From assembly GCA_903877945.1 (NCBI GenBank), contig CAIRFY010000518.1:1-17930 (forward strand): 17,930 nucleotides of DNA, given 5' to 3'. The translations under genes were made by a program, and so were the position numbers. Source of the stretch: an uncultured Oscillochloris sp. (GTDB taxonomy: Bacteria; Chloroflexota; Chloroflexia; Chloroflexales; Chloroflexaceae). This document shows positions 1-7,377 of this stretch, in pieces. A model generated the notes under the pieces. That model searched no databases and was not told the origin of the DNA. It saw only the letters and a program-made list of their open reading frames with translations. The first letter of the stretch is position 1; the number at the start of each line of letters is the position of its first letter.

Positions 1-20
1 CATTTTGAAACATGCCTTAG
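1..20. repeat. Right end of a MITE-like element, cut by the window edge
   Basis: Positions 6-15 read TGAAACATGC, identical to the right terminal inverted repeat of the complete element at 16981-17071. The next five bases, CTTAG (16-20), are where that family's 5-bp target duplication would lie. They also contribute to the ribosome binding site of the gene starting at 31. Only the tail is visible, so the left end and its CTTAG partner must lie upstream of the window. Confidence 0.55.
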
Positions 21-30
21 GAGTAATTTT

Positions 31-432
31 ATGCCGATCTACGAATACCAGTGCCCCGCGTGCAGCGGCACATTCCAGAAGCTCGTCCGGGGCTTCAGCG
101 ACCCGCCCGATCTGGTCTGCCCGCGCTGTGGCAACCATCAGGTGCGTCGCGCCGTCTCACGATTTGCTACTCTTAAGTCTGAGGATGCGCGGATGGAGGC
201 GATGGCCGACCCGGCCAGCTTCGCGGGCCTCGATGAGAACGACCCGCGCTCGGTCGCCCGCTGGGCTAAGCGCATGGGCAAGGAACTCGGCGAGGACGCT
301 GGTGAGGACTGGGAGCAGATGGTAGACCAGATGCTCGAAGAGGAGATGTCGGGCGAGGCGGGCGATGAGACACCAGAAGACGGCAGCCCGCCCAAACCAT
401 CTAAAAAGGCCACCGACCTCGGCTGGGGATAA
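31..432 (+). CDS. FmdB-type zinc-ribbon protein
   Basis: A 133-residue protein opening with the FmdB/CxxC regulatory-protein signature: MPIYEYQC, then two Cys pairs (C8/C11 and C30/C33) that would hold one zinc ion. After the ~40-residue ribbon the chain is acidic and probably disordered (many E/D, with a GxxTPEDGSPP stretch). The tail is longer than in minimal ~70-residue family members. Members of this family are widespread and their biochemical role is unclear; the formamidase-regulator name comes from one early example. The start is supported by a TTAGGAG Shine-Dalgarno about 7 bases upstream. Seventeen bases separate it from ftsY, so the two are probably cotranscribed. Its upstream DNA ends in a MITE terminus, so the promoter lies in or beyond that element. 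Confidence 0.85.
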   Translation: MPIYEYQCPACSGTFQKLVRGFSDPPDLVCPRCGNHQVRRAVSRFATLKSEDARMEAMADPASFAGLDENDPRSVARWAKRMGKELGEDAGEDWEQMVDQMLEEEMSGEAGDETPEDGSPPKPSKKATDLGWG

Positions 433-449
433 TTTAAGGATATAGATCT

Positions 450-1418
450 ATGTTTAAACGCCTATTTGGCCGCACCCAAGACACGCCACGCACCGAGGAG
501 GAGTCCCAGGCTGAGGAGGCCCAGGTCTCACAGAGCCTTGAGAAGTCGCGCCAAGGCATCTTCGGGCGCATCTCGAAGATGTTCGCCACCGACGACCCGA
601 TCACGGATGAGCTCTGGGATGAGCTTGAGGAGTCGCTCATCCAGGGCGACGTTGGCCTGGAGACCACGCTGTACCTGGTGAACCGGACCAAGGACCGCGT
701 GAATCGCCACGGCACCAAGAAGGCTCGCGATGTGCGCGACATGCTTAAGTCCGAGATGGTGCGTACCTTCCAGGAGTTCGCCGGTCAGCAGCAGATCAAC
801 GCACGGCCTTATGTCGTGCTGGTGGTGGGCGTGAACGGCGCAGGCAAGACGACTATCATTGCCAAGCTGGCTCACCGCTACAAGCATCGCTTCGGCAAGA
901 AGGTGATGCTGGCGGCCGGCGACACCTTCCGCGCTGCCGCCACCGAGCAACTCGAAACCTGGGCCGAGCGGGCGGGCGTGCCCTGCGTGAGCATGGGCCA
1001 GGGTGCCGACTCTGCCGCCGTGGTCTTCAAGGCGCTCGACGCTGCCGTCGAGCAGGACGTGGATATACTGATCATCGACACCGCCGGGCGACTCCAGGCT
1101 AAGTTCAACCTGATGCTTGAGTTGGAGAAGATCCGCAACATTATTCGGCGCAAGATGCCCGACGCCCCCCACGAGGTGCTGCTGGTGATCGACGCGACCA
1201 CCGGCCAGAACGGCGTGCTTCAGGCGAAGGCGTTCCTCAAATCGGCCGGGGTCAGCGACGTGGCCGTGACCAAGCTCGACGGCACGGCCAAGGGCGGGAT
1301 CGCCTTCGCCATCGCCCAGGACATCGAGCGGCCTATCCGCTACATCGGCACTGGCGAGAAGATGGGCGATCTGGCGATGTTTGACGCCCAGGCGTTTGTG
1401 GACGCGCTCTTCGCGTAG
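450..1418 (+). CDS. ftsY: Signal recognition particle receptor FtsY
   Basis: A 322-residue SRP GTPase, the membrane-side docking partner of Ffh/4.5S RNA in co-translational targeting of membrane proteins. A short charged A region (first ~25 residues) precedes the N domain (about 25-110) and the G domain. GTPase elements are visible: P-loop GVNGAGKTT at 127-135, then DTFRAAA, DTAGRL, TKLDGTAKGG and the C-terminal GTGEKMGDLAMFD closing motif. Family members often read DDLxPFD where this one has GDLAMFD. Length fits the short-A-domain bacterial form. An AAGGA lies about 10 bases before the ATG. It follows the FmdB gene closely and is closed by the perfect terminator hairpin at 1440-1496. Confidence 0.97.
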   Translation: MFKRLFGRTQDTPRTEEESQAEEAQVSQSLEKSRQGIFGRISKMFATDDPITDELWDELEESLIQGDVGLETTLYLVNRTKDRVNRHGTKKARDVRDMLKSEMVRTFQEFAGQQQINARPYVVLVVGVNGAGKTTIIAKLAHRYKHRFGKKVMLAAGDTFRAAATEQLETWAERAGVPCVSMGQGADSAAVVFKALDAAVEQDVDILIIDTAGRLQAKFNLMLELEKIRNIIRRKMPDAPHEVLLVIDATTGQNGVLQAKAFLKSAGVSDVAVTKLDGTAKGGIAFAIAQDIERPIRYIGTGEKMGDLAMFDAQAFVDALFA

Positions 1419-1439
1419 GGTCTCGGCCCTATACCCTGC

Positions 1440-1496
1440 ACCTAGCGTCGTTAAAAAAGTGCCAGTGAAGCTGGCACTTTTTTAACGACGCTAGGT
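1440..1496. terminator. Perfect 26-bp inverted repeat, bidirectional terminator
   Basis: Arms 1440-1465 and 1471-1496 are exact reverse complements with a 5-base loop (TGAAG). The GC-rich core GTGCCAG/CTGGCAC is flanked by A6 on the left and T6 on the right, so RNA from either strand has a stem followed by a U tract. It sits between the converging ends of ftsY (stop at 1418) and the FHA gene (stop at 1530), as expected for a shared terminator. The pairing continues 13 bp beyond the A/T tracts, longer than termination needs. Confidence 0.9.
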
Positions 1497-1529
1497 GTTT
1501 GTATTTCGAAAGCCTACGGCAGGTGGTGG

Positions 1530-2165
1530 CTATTGCTCCAGCATATAGCCGAGGCCGCGCCGCGTTTTGATCAGATCGCTGTCAGTATCAGCCTGACGGA
1601 TGCGCGCACGCAGCCCGGCCACCAGCATATCGAGGGCGGCGGCGTGCTGAGCGGTTTCGTAGGGCTGCCCCCAGATATGCAAGGCGCACTCATCGCGGGT
1701 ACAGAGGCGTCCGGCGTTACGATAGAGCAACAGCAACAGCCGGGACTGACCAGGGGTTAGATCAAGGGCGCGCCCGTCGAGCAAGAAGACCATCATTTGG
1801 TCGTCGTAGCGCAGGCCACGCGAGGGCACGTAGGTGTCGAGCGGATCCACAAACTTTAGCAGGGACGGCCCGCTGCCCAGGCCGATCAGATCCTCGGTCT
1901 GAAGCGGGTGCGCCTCAGTCAGTCGCCGCCCGTTCACGTAGGTACCGTTGGCGCTGCCCGCGTCGATCAGGACGTAGCGCAGCCCCTGGCGCTCGATCCG
2001 TGCGTGGAGCCGCGAGACCTCGCGCCGCTGAACCACCACATCACAGCCCGTCTCACGACCAATCGTGCTTACCGCGCCGCGTAGCGAGAACTCGGTCGGC
2101 TGCACGGCTTGCTCGTTGAGCGCGAGCAGCAGCGCCACCTGTTCCTTCTGCTGTTGCTCAGGCAT
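1530..2165 (-). CDS. FHA domain plus winged-helix DNA-binding regulator
   Basis: A 211-residue two-domain protein. An N-terminal forkhead-associated domain (about 25-105) shows the phosphothreonine-binding signature: GR at 36-37, SRLH at 51-54, NGT at 73-75 and N78. From about residue 125 there is an OmpR/PhoB-type winged helix (LTPGQSRLLLLL... ending IKTRRGLGYML). FHA domains read Ser/Thr phosphorylation, so the protein is probably a transcription factor responding to a Ser/Thr kinase instead of a receiver domain. No kinase gene is in the window. The start is supported by GGGGAGA about 6 bases upstream. It lies downstream of the glycosyltransferase gene on the same strand, with a MITE remnant in its leader. 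Confidence 0.85.
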   Translation of the reverse strand: MPEQQQKEQVALLLALNEQAVQPTEFSLRGAVSTIGRETGCDVVVQRREVSRLHARIERQGLRYVLIDAGSANGTYVNGRRLTEAHPLQTEDLIGLGSGPSLLKFVDPLDTYVPSRGLRYDDQMMVFLLDGRALDLTPGQSRLLLLLYRNAGRLCTRDECALHIWGQPYETAQHAAALDMLVAGLRARIRQADTDSDLIKTRRGLGYMLEQ

Positions 2166-2189
2166 ATCTTTCTCCCCGACACATCGCCG

Positions 2190-2248
2190 CTTAGGTATGT
2201 TTCAGATTGCGGATTTTAGATTGCAGATTTGCCGCAACAGGACGCGGT
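2190..2248. repeat. MITE-like element, 5'-part copy
   Basis: Bases 2195-2248 match 16981-17034 with three mismatches over 54 positions, including a left terminus GTATGTTTCA (one change from GCATGTTTCA). It is preceded by CTTAG, the same pentamer that follows the terminus at 6-15. Similarity fades after 2248 and no TGAAACATGC right end follows before the glycosyltransferase gene end at 2271, so this copy looks truncated. It lies in the leader of the FHA gene, about 30 bases from its start codon. Confidence 0.75.
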
Positions 2249-2270
2249 ACACATGTTCGTAGTCGCGGAT

Positions 2271-3500
2271 TCAGCCGCGTGTCGACACCTGCTCCACCAC
2301 CTCAAGGATCCGCTCGGCCCGTCGGCCATAGGTATGATCTCGTGCCACGTCGCGCCGGGCCACACCACCCCGCACGTCATCCCCTGCGGTCAGGGCCGCC
2401 GCCAAGGCGGCTTGCAAACTAGCTAGGTTCCGCCGCACAAAGGTGTGGCCAAGCTGCGGTGGCACAATCTCGCGCAGGGCGGGGATGTCCGGCAGCACCA
2501 TCGGTTGGCCGAGGGCCAGGTACTCGAACAGCTTCAGCGGGGAGGCCGTCACATCCGTGACCGTGTCGGGGATGGCCAGCACGTTGGCCGCGCCTAGGAA
2601 CGTCAGCACCTCGGACTGCGGGCGCGGGCCGAACAGCCCGAGGGTCGGACGCGGGCCGGACTCCGGGGCCACACCCTCGCCCTGCCACACCAGAAAGCCC
2701 AGACCCTCAGCCTGACGACGCAGAGCTTCCCGCTCGGCATCGCGCCCGCCCACCAGCAGCAGGGTCAGCCCAGGGAAGCTTCCCGCCAGACGCGCCACCG
2801 CGTCAACCAGCCCGTCCAGCCAGCGATGCGCAAACGTCATCCCGGCGTAGGCAATCACCGGCGCACCGGCGGGCAGACCAAGGGCGACCCGGCAGGTGCC
2901 GCGATCCTGCGGGGCGAAGAGCCGTTCGTCATAGGCATCGGGCACCACAAAGACATCCTCAGGCCGTCGCCAGCCGATGATGTCGAGCAGACGACGAAAA
3001 TCCTCCGTCAGCGAGACCACCGCCGCTGAGCGGGTGAGAGCAACGCGGTCGATCAGATGCAGCAGACCTTCGGCCCAAGGCTCCTTGGCCCGCGAAGGGT
3101 TGCGCGACTCCAGATCGTGGGCCTCGTAGATCACCGGCACGCCCAGAAGCGGGCCATAGACCCCGGCCCACCACGCAGCGCAGATCACCTGGCGTACATA
3201 CACCGCCTCAATCTCGTGTGCGCGTGGGGCCAGCAAGGCCGCCGTCATCAGCGCAAAGGCGCTATGCTCAAGGTAGTAGAGCAGCGTACTCTTATACAGC
3301 CGGGAGAGCTTGCCAATCGCGGGGCGCGGCAGATGTTGGGCACCAACCTCCGCGAAACGGCTCGGCTCACGGCCCCAACGCGGAATGAGCGCCAGCGTAT
3401 CAGGCCGCCGCGCCCGCAACTCGCGCAGGGTCGTATAGGTCTGAATCGCATTGGCCGACTTCAGAGCCAAACTCGTAGGGTAGGCGATATAGACGATCAT
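2271..3500 (-). CDS. GT-B fold (family 4-like) glycosyltransferase
   Basis: A 409-residue retaining-type glycosyltransferase when started at the ATG at 3500 (MIVYIAYPTS), the usual way such proteins open with a beta strand. An in-frame ATG at 3530 would add ten residues. The N-terminal half carries an acceptor-side Rossmann fold (ANAIQTYTTLRELRAR). The C-terminal half has the donor-binding signature: VIAYAGM near the domain start, LLVGG, and SPLKLFEYLALGQP with E326, then PDIPALRE with E344. Substrates cannot be read from sequence; a surface polysaccharide or glycolipid role is an inference. No strong Shine-Dalgarno is visible. It lies 166 bases after the bchD stop on the same strand and could receive read-through. 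Confidence 0.82.
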   Translation of the reverse strand: MIVYIAYPTSLALKSANAIQTYTTLRELRARRPDTLALIPRWGREPSRFAEVGAQHLPRPAIGKLSRLYKSTLLYYLEHSAFALMTAALLAPRAHEIEAVYVRQVICAAWWAGVYGPLLGVPVIYEAHDLESRNPSRAKEPWAEGLLHLIDRVALTRSAAVVSLTEDFRRLLDIIGWRRPEDVFVVPDAYDERLFAPQDRGTCRVALGLPAGAPVIAYAGMTFAHRWLDGLVDAVARLAGSFPGLTLLLVGGRDAEREALRRQAEGLGFLVWQGEGVAPESGPRPTLGLFGPRPQSEVLTFLGAANVLAIPDTVTDVTASPLKLFEYLALGQPMVLPDIPALREIVPPQLGHTFVRRNLASLQAALAAALTAGDDVRGGVARRDVARDHTYGRRAERILEVVEQVSTRG

Positions 3501-3541
3501 ACGGCGATAGTTTAGCCGACTTCGCCGCACGCTGCAAATAT

Positions 3542-3619
3542 AACGTCAACTGATCGCCGGACAGCCCTCACCCCCTCATCCCTTCTCCCTGAGGGGGTGA
3601 GGGGGTGAGGACTGACGTT
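3542..3619. repeat. C-rich REP-like hairpin
   Basis: Arms 3565-3578 (CCCTCACCCCCTCA) and 3590-3603 (TGAGGGGGTGAGGG) pair perfectly over 14 bp with an 11-base loop. A short outer repeat, AACGTCA (3542-3548) and TGACGTT (3613-3619), brackets it. The same C-rich core recurs at 7378-7415 and 14243-14295. It stands between bchD and the glycosyltransferase gene. A U tract is lacking, so it is better described as a dispersed repeat, with possible effects on transcript 3' ends. Confidence 0.75.
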
Positions 3620-3666
3620 GCAATAGCCCTATATTCGCTGGGAGCGACTTCGCCCTCCCCCTCAGA

Positions 3667-5643
3667 TCACTGGTCGTCGCTGGCGCTAATCACCGCCTGA
3701 GCGATCTGGTCGCCACGGCCCTGGGGCAGGTACACATAGCGCCCGCCGAGCCATGCGGCGAGTTGCTGGGCCTCGCCACGTGAGACGTAGCTACGCTGAG
3801 TGTCGATCACCACCGCGCCGATCCCGGCAGCCTTCAGGCGCCCGCAGAGGGTTTGCACCTCCGTGCGAGCCTGGGCCATCCGCTCCTCCTTGCCCTGACC
3901 GGGCGTAGGCTGAAGCGGCACATTCGGTCGTCCGTCGGTAATCAGCACAAGCGTTGTGCGGTGGATACCACGGGCACGGGCCTGGTCGGCGACCTGGTAG
4001 GCGGCCAGGAGCGCGGCGGCGAGGGGCGTACCGCCGCCGGTGGGCAGCACATCGAGGGCGCGCTTGGCCAGTTCGACGCTCTGCGAGGGTGGCAGCAACA
4101 CGTCGGCGCGATCACCTCGGAAGGCCAGGAGGGCCACGTGGTCGCGGTGAACATACGCCTGCTGGAGCAGAGCGTTCACCGCGCCCTTCGCCTGGCGCAT
4201 GCGGTGGAGGGCCATCGATCCGCTGGCGTCGACCACAAAACAGAAGAGCGTACCCGCCTTACTGCGAAACTTCTTGATGTGCAAGTCGTCAGCGCGCAGA
4301 CGGATGCTCGCCCGCACCGGCGGCGAAGGCCGGTGGCCAACCACCGGGGGGCGGGCATCATCATCCGCCTTACGGGATCGCTGCCACGGCGCGGCCGCCC
4401 GCAGCGTGGCTACCACATCCAAGCGACCCTGGCCCGGCAGGCCGGGGATCGAGCGGATATGCCGCCCGCGCTGGCCCGACGTATTGCCACGCGAGCCACT
4501 GCGCCCACCGCGCCGTATGCTAAAAGGAGTCGAGAGGACATCAGGTGGCACATCGGCGTCCATAGCCGACAGCACCAGATCCTCAACGCTCAGATCCTCC
4601 TCTTCGGGCGGGGGCGGGGGCTGCTCCTCCTGTTCATCGTCCTCCGGCTGCTCCTCATCCTGCGGGGGCGGAGGCTGCTCGGGCTGCGGCTGCTCTTGCG
4701 GGGGCTGCTCGGGCTGGGCCTCGTCCTCAAACTCCGGCGTGCGGGTCGCACGCGGCACCATCACGAAGCGCACCGCCCGCTCAAGATCCTCATCGCTGAC
4801 CGCATCGCGGCCCGCCAGGGCCGCTGAGGCCAGGGCCGTCCGCACAGCGAAGATGTCGGCGCGGTGGCCTTCAACCCCCAGGGCCAGGGCCGACTGACTG
4901 AGCTGAACCATCTGGGCGTCGCTGATCGTCACCGTGGGCAGCGCCTCGCGGGCAGCCAGCACCGTCGCCGCCAGCAGCGCCTCGTCATCATCGTACTCAT
5001 CCGTCACAACGGGCGCTTTAGCGCGGACGCGGCGCTTAACGCGCTGGGCCGCATCAGCGTTCAGGTTGCGGCGCACCACCTCCGCACGTGCGCGGGCCGG
5101 AGACTTGCCAATCGGGGCCACGATCAAGCCCACCCGATCAAGCAGGTGGCGGCGCGGCGGCCCCTCAGCCGGATCGTAGGTGGCAATCAGGGCAAAGCGG
5201 GACACCTCGACCACGCTCAGGCCCTCACGCTCAACCCGTACAACCCCGCTGTCAAGGGCCGACAACAGATGGTTGATCGTGCTATCGTCCAGAAGGTTCA
5301 CGCCATCAGCGTAGAGGATACCGCCGTTTGCCTTAGCGAGCAGGCCACTGCGGTGGATGCGCTCACCGCGAGCCAGAGTCGCCTCCAGATCCAGCCCGCC
5401 AAGGAGCCGATCCTCCGTGACACCGACGGGAAGTTCAACAAAAGGCGGAGGGGTACTCGTCGCCGCCGATGCCCCAGCCAACCGGGCGAAGCTGCGGGCC
5501 AGCGTACTCTTACCAGTACCAACACCGGCAGCAATCACCACACCGCCGAGAGCCGGGTCAACCGCCAAAAAGAGCAGTGCCTGACGGGCGGTATCGAGGC
5601 CCACCAGAGCGGAGAAAGGGAGAGTCGTATAGGAAGCATTCAC
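3667..5643 (-). CDS. bchD: Magnesium chelatase subunit D
   Basis: A 658-residue subunit that forms the double AAA+ ring with BchI and helps insert Mg2+ into protoporphyrin IX on BchH. The N-terminal AAA-like domain has Walker A GVGTGKST (40-47). Walker B is LYADGVNLL: D113 is kept, but the catalytic Glu found in BchI is Gly114. A Pro/Glu-rich linker covers about 305-348. The C-terminal von Willebrand A domain carries the MIDAS motif DASGS (472-476). The start is GTG at 5643, giving MNASYTTLPFSALVGLD with the expected domain opening; no strong Shine-Dalgarno is present. It follows bchI after a 90-base gap almost filled by a large hairpin. The length is normal for the family. Confidence 0.96.
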   Translation of the reverse strand: MNASYTTLPFSALVGLDTARQALLFLAVDPALGGVVIAAGVGTGKSTLARSFARLAGASAATSTPPPFVELPVGVTEDRLLGGLDLEATLARGERIHRSGLLAKANGGILYADGVNLLDDSTINHLLSALDSGVVRVEREGLSVVEVSRFALIATYDPAEGPPRRHLLDRVGLIVAPIGKSPARARAEVVRRNLNADAAQRVKRRVRAKAPVVTDEYDDDEALLAATVLAAREALPTVTISDAQMVQLSQSALALGVEGHRADIFAVRTALASAALAGRDAVSDEDLERAVRFVMVPRATRTPEFEDEAQPEQPPQEQPQPEQPPPPQDEEQPEDDEQEEQPPPPPEEEDLSVEDLVLSAMDADVPPDVLSTPFSIRRGGRSGSRGNTSGQRGRHIRSIPGLPGQGRLDVVATLRAAAPWQRSRKADDDARPPVVGHRPSPPVRASIRLRADDLHIKKFRSKAGTLFCFVVDASGSMALHRMRQAKGAVNALLQQAYVHRDHVALLAFRGDRADVLLPPSQSVELAKRALDVLPTGGGTPLAAALLAAYQVADQARARGIHRTTLVLITDGRPNVPLQPTPGQGKEERMAQARTEVQTLCGRLKAAGIGAVVIDTQRSYVSRGEAQQLAAWLGGRYVYLPQGRGDQIAQAVISASDDQ

Positions 5644-5659
5644 AACGTTGTCTCACATC

Positions 5660-5734
5660 AATGCGAGATGCAAAATGCAAAATACAAAATGCAACCTTAC
5701 TGCATTTTGCATTTCGCATTTCGCATCTCGCATT
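5660..5734 (-). repeat. 34-bp stem-loop between bchI and bchD
   Basis: Arms 5660-5693 and 5701-5734 are inverted repeats of 34 bases with three mismatches and a 7-base loop (5694-5700). Each arm is built of quasi-heptamers of the form GCAAAAT (complement ATTTTGC). The distal arm touches the last base of the bchI stop codon, and bchD begins 17 bases after the other arm. In the bchI-bchD transcript this would be a very stable stem, positioned to shield the bchI 3' end or set the BchI to BchD ratio. No U tract follows, so it is not a typical terminator. Confidence 0.85.
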
Positions 5735-6840
5735 TACACCAATACCTCGTCCACCACCCGCTCGATCCGCACCGCATCGTCCTGGGTCTCCAGGGGATCC
5801 TTGCGCAGACGGTGGCGGAGGGCGAGGAGTGTGATCCGACGCACGTCCTCAAGCTTCACCTCGTTATGGCCCTCAAGTGCGGCCAACGAAGTTGCAGTAC
5901 GGCTCAGGGTGAGTTCACCGCGATGACCGTCAATCTCAAGCTTCACACAGAGCTCGGCGATCTTATAGAGGATCGGGTCAGGCAGCACCACATCGGGCAG
6001 GCGCTTCTGAGCGCCCCTGATCTTGCGCTGGAGCTTGAGCGTCTCCTTCTCCCAAAAAGCGGCGAAGGCGAAGGGGTCAGCATCGTAGGCCCGGCGACGG
6101 CGCACGATCTCCACCCGTTCCTCGACATCGGTGATCGTGACGATGCGGGCGTGGAGGCCGAAGCGGTCGAGCAACTGCGGGCGCAAATCGCCCTCTTCAG
6201 GGTTGCCGCTCCCCACCAGCACAAAGCGAGCCGGGTGACGGATACTGATACCCTCGCGCTCAACGACGTTTGTGCCGCTGGCCGCGACATCGAGGAGCAC
6301 GTCTACCAGGTGATCCTCAAGCAGGTTCACCTCATCAATGTAGAGGAATCCACGGTTAGCGCGGGCCAGCAGGCCAGGGGCAAATGCCTGGACACCCTGG
6401 GTCAGGGCGCGCTCAATATCGAGGGTGCCGCAGACACGGTCTTCGGTGGCACCGAGGGGCAGGTCAACCACCGGCACCGGGATGGTGACAGCGGTGGGTT
6501 TAAGAGCGGCCTTTTTGCCATCAGGGTGGTTCGTGCAACGCTCACACAGGCCAGCGGTTCGCTCGGGGGCGCACGAGTAGGCGCAGCCAGCGATGGCCTT
6601 AATCGGCGGGAGCATCGCGGCGAGGGCACGTACGGCGGTACTCTTGGCAGTACCGCGATGGCCCATCACCATCACTCCGCCGATGGTCGGGCTCACCACA
6701 CAGAGCATCAGGGCCAGCTTCAGTTCAACCTGGCCAACAAGGGCGGCAAACGGGTACGGGGGGACGGCGGCGTTCGGATTGGGAGCGGTGCCATTCTGCG
6801 ACTCCGCCGGGGGCGGCGTCTCAAGGATCTCTTTCGGCAT
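5734..6840 (-). CDS. bchI: Magnesium chelatase ATPase subunit I
   Basis: A 368-residue AAA+ ATPase of Mg-chelatase, the first committed step from protoporphyrin IX to (bacterio)chlorophyll. Walker A GHRGTAKST is at 60-68 and Walker B LYIDEVNLL has D169/E170. Other family hallmarks are PVVDLPLGATEDRV, ARANRGFLYIDE, ERALTQG and SGNPEEGDLRPQLLDRFG. A Cys-rich insert (CAYSC...CERC) follows the first helices. The first ~28 residues are Pro/Asn-rich and poorly conserved. The ATG at 6840 has only a weak ribosome site. An intrinsic terminator lies 43 bases upstream, so expression depends on read-through or an unseen promoter in that short gap. bchD follows on the same strand. Confidence 0.97.
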   Translation of the reverse strand: MPKEILETPPPAESQNGTAPNPNAAVPPYPFAALVGQVELKLALMLCVVSPTIGGVMVMGHRGTAKSTAVRALAAMLPPIKAIAGCAYSCAPERTAGLCERCTNHPDGKKAALKPTAVTIPVPVVDLPLGATEDRVCGTLDIERALTQGVQAFAPGLLARANRGFLYIDEVNLLEDHLVDVLLDVAASGTNVVEREGISIRHPARFVLVGSGNPEEGDLRPQLLDRFGLHARIVTITDVEERVEIVRRRRAYDADPFAFAAFWEKETLKLQRKIRGAQKRLPDVVLPDPILYKIAELCVKLEIDGHRGELTLSRTATSLAALEGHNEVKLEDVRRITLLALRHRLRKDPLETQDDAVRIERVVDEVLV

Positions 6841-6882
6841 AGGGAATCACTCAACAGTATGGCGGCGACACGGCCGCATCAC

Positions 6883-6919
6883 AAAAAAAGATCCCGGAGG
6901 AGGACACCCCTCCAGGATC
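6883..6919 (-). terminator. Intrinsic terminator or attenuator before bchI
   Basis: Read on the minus strand, 6919-6909 (GATCCTGGAGG) pairs with 6900-6890 (CCTCCGGGATC): 11 bp including one G-U, an 8-base loop, followed at once by seven T residues (6889-6883). This is a textbook intrinsic terminator. It lies 59 bases after the small membrane-protein gene and 43 bases before the bchI start. Confidence 0.88.
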
Positions 6920-6977
6920 CCTGCATCGGGGCGTGAGACAGATCCCACGCGGCCTACAAGGCACAGGCGGGGGGGCG

Positions 6978-7190
6978 TTACCAGTTCGACTTCTCCGGCA
7001 GAACCGAACCGACAGCGGGCTTGCGCTCATCGCTACCACTGCCGCGAACGCGCCGGGCGAATGCCGTGACATTTGTCCACAGGAACATGAGCGCGAGGGA
7101 CAAAACCGTCAGGATCAGACAAGACCAACAGAGAAATGTCGGGGCGAACGGGCCGAGCATTTGGGTGGCTCCGCTGAGACCGTTTGGCAT
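6978..7190 (-). CDS. Small single-pass membrane protein in the pigment cluster
   Basis: A 70-residue protein I do not recognise. A short polar start (MPNGLSGATQMLGP) is followed by one hydrophobic helix at about 16-40 (APTFLCWSCLILTVLSLALM, continuing FLWTNV). A basic, hydrophilic tail begins ARRVRG. By the positive-inside rule the C-terminus faces the cytoplasm. Coding status rests on GGAGG six bases before the ATG, the best ribosome site in the pigment block, and on a terminator just after it. It sits between bchX and bchI on the same strand. A helper in pigment-enzyme anchoring, or a small photosynthetic-complex subunit, is possible from context only. It does not look like the known Chloroflexus antenna alpha or beta polypeptides. 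Upstream, 7191-7377 holds an isolated TTGACA (7351-7346) and TAGAAT (7290-7285), not properly spaced to each other. Confidence 0.72.
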   Translation of the reverse strand: MPNGLSGATQMLGPFAPTFLCWSCLILTVLSLALMFLWTNVTAFARRVRGSGSDERKPAVGSVLPEKSNW

Positions 7191-7377
7191 GATTTCCTCC
7201 TGGCGACCCTCTCTCGCCTTTGCATCGGGGAGGGCGTTATCACTTCACGCACGTTTTGTGGATCTACACGAACGCTCTTGCCCAATTCTACCACATATCG
7301 GAAGTGTGCCTGCAGAACGCAAACTGCTCCCTAGGGCCAATACCTTGTCAAACGACGAATCTCTCGCCGCTCGGCCC

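Noticed and set aside
4864..6936. A 690-codon open frame on the plus strand over bchD and bchI
   Set aside because: It is entirely antisense to two well-recognised chelatase genes and runs through their intergenic hairpin. Its translation is low-complexity and His/Gln/Arg-rich with no family resemblance. Long antisense frames are common opposite GC-rich genes.
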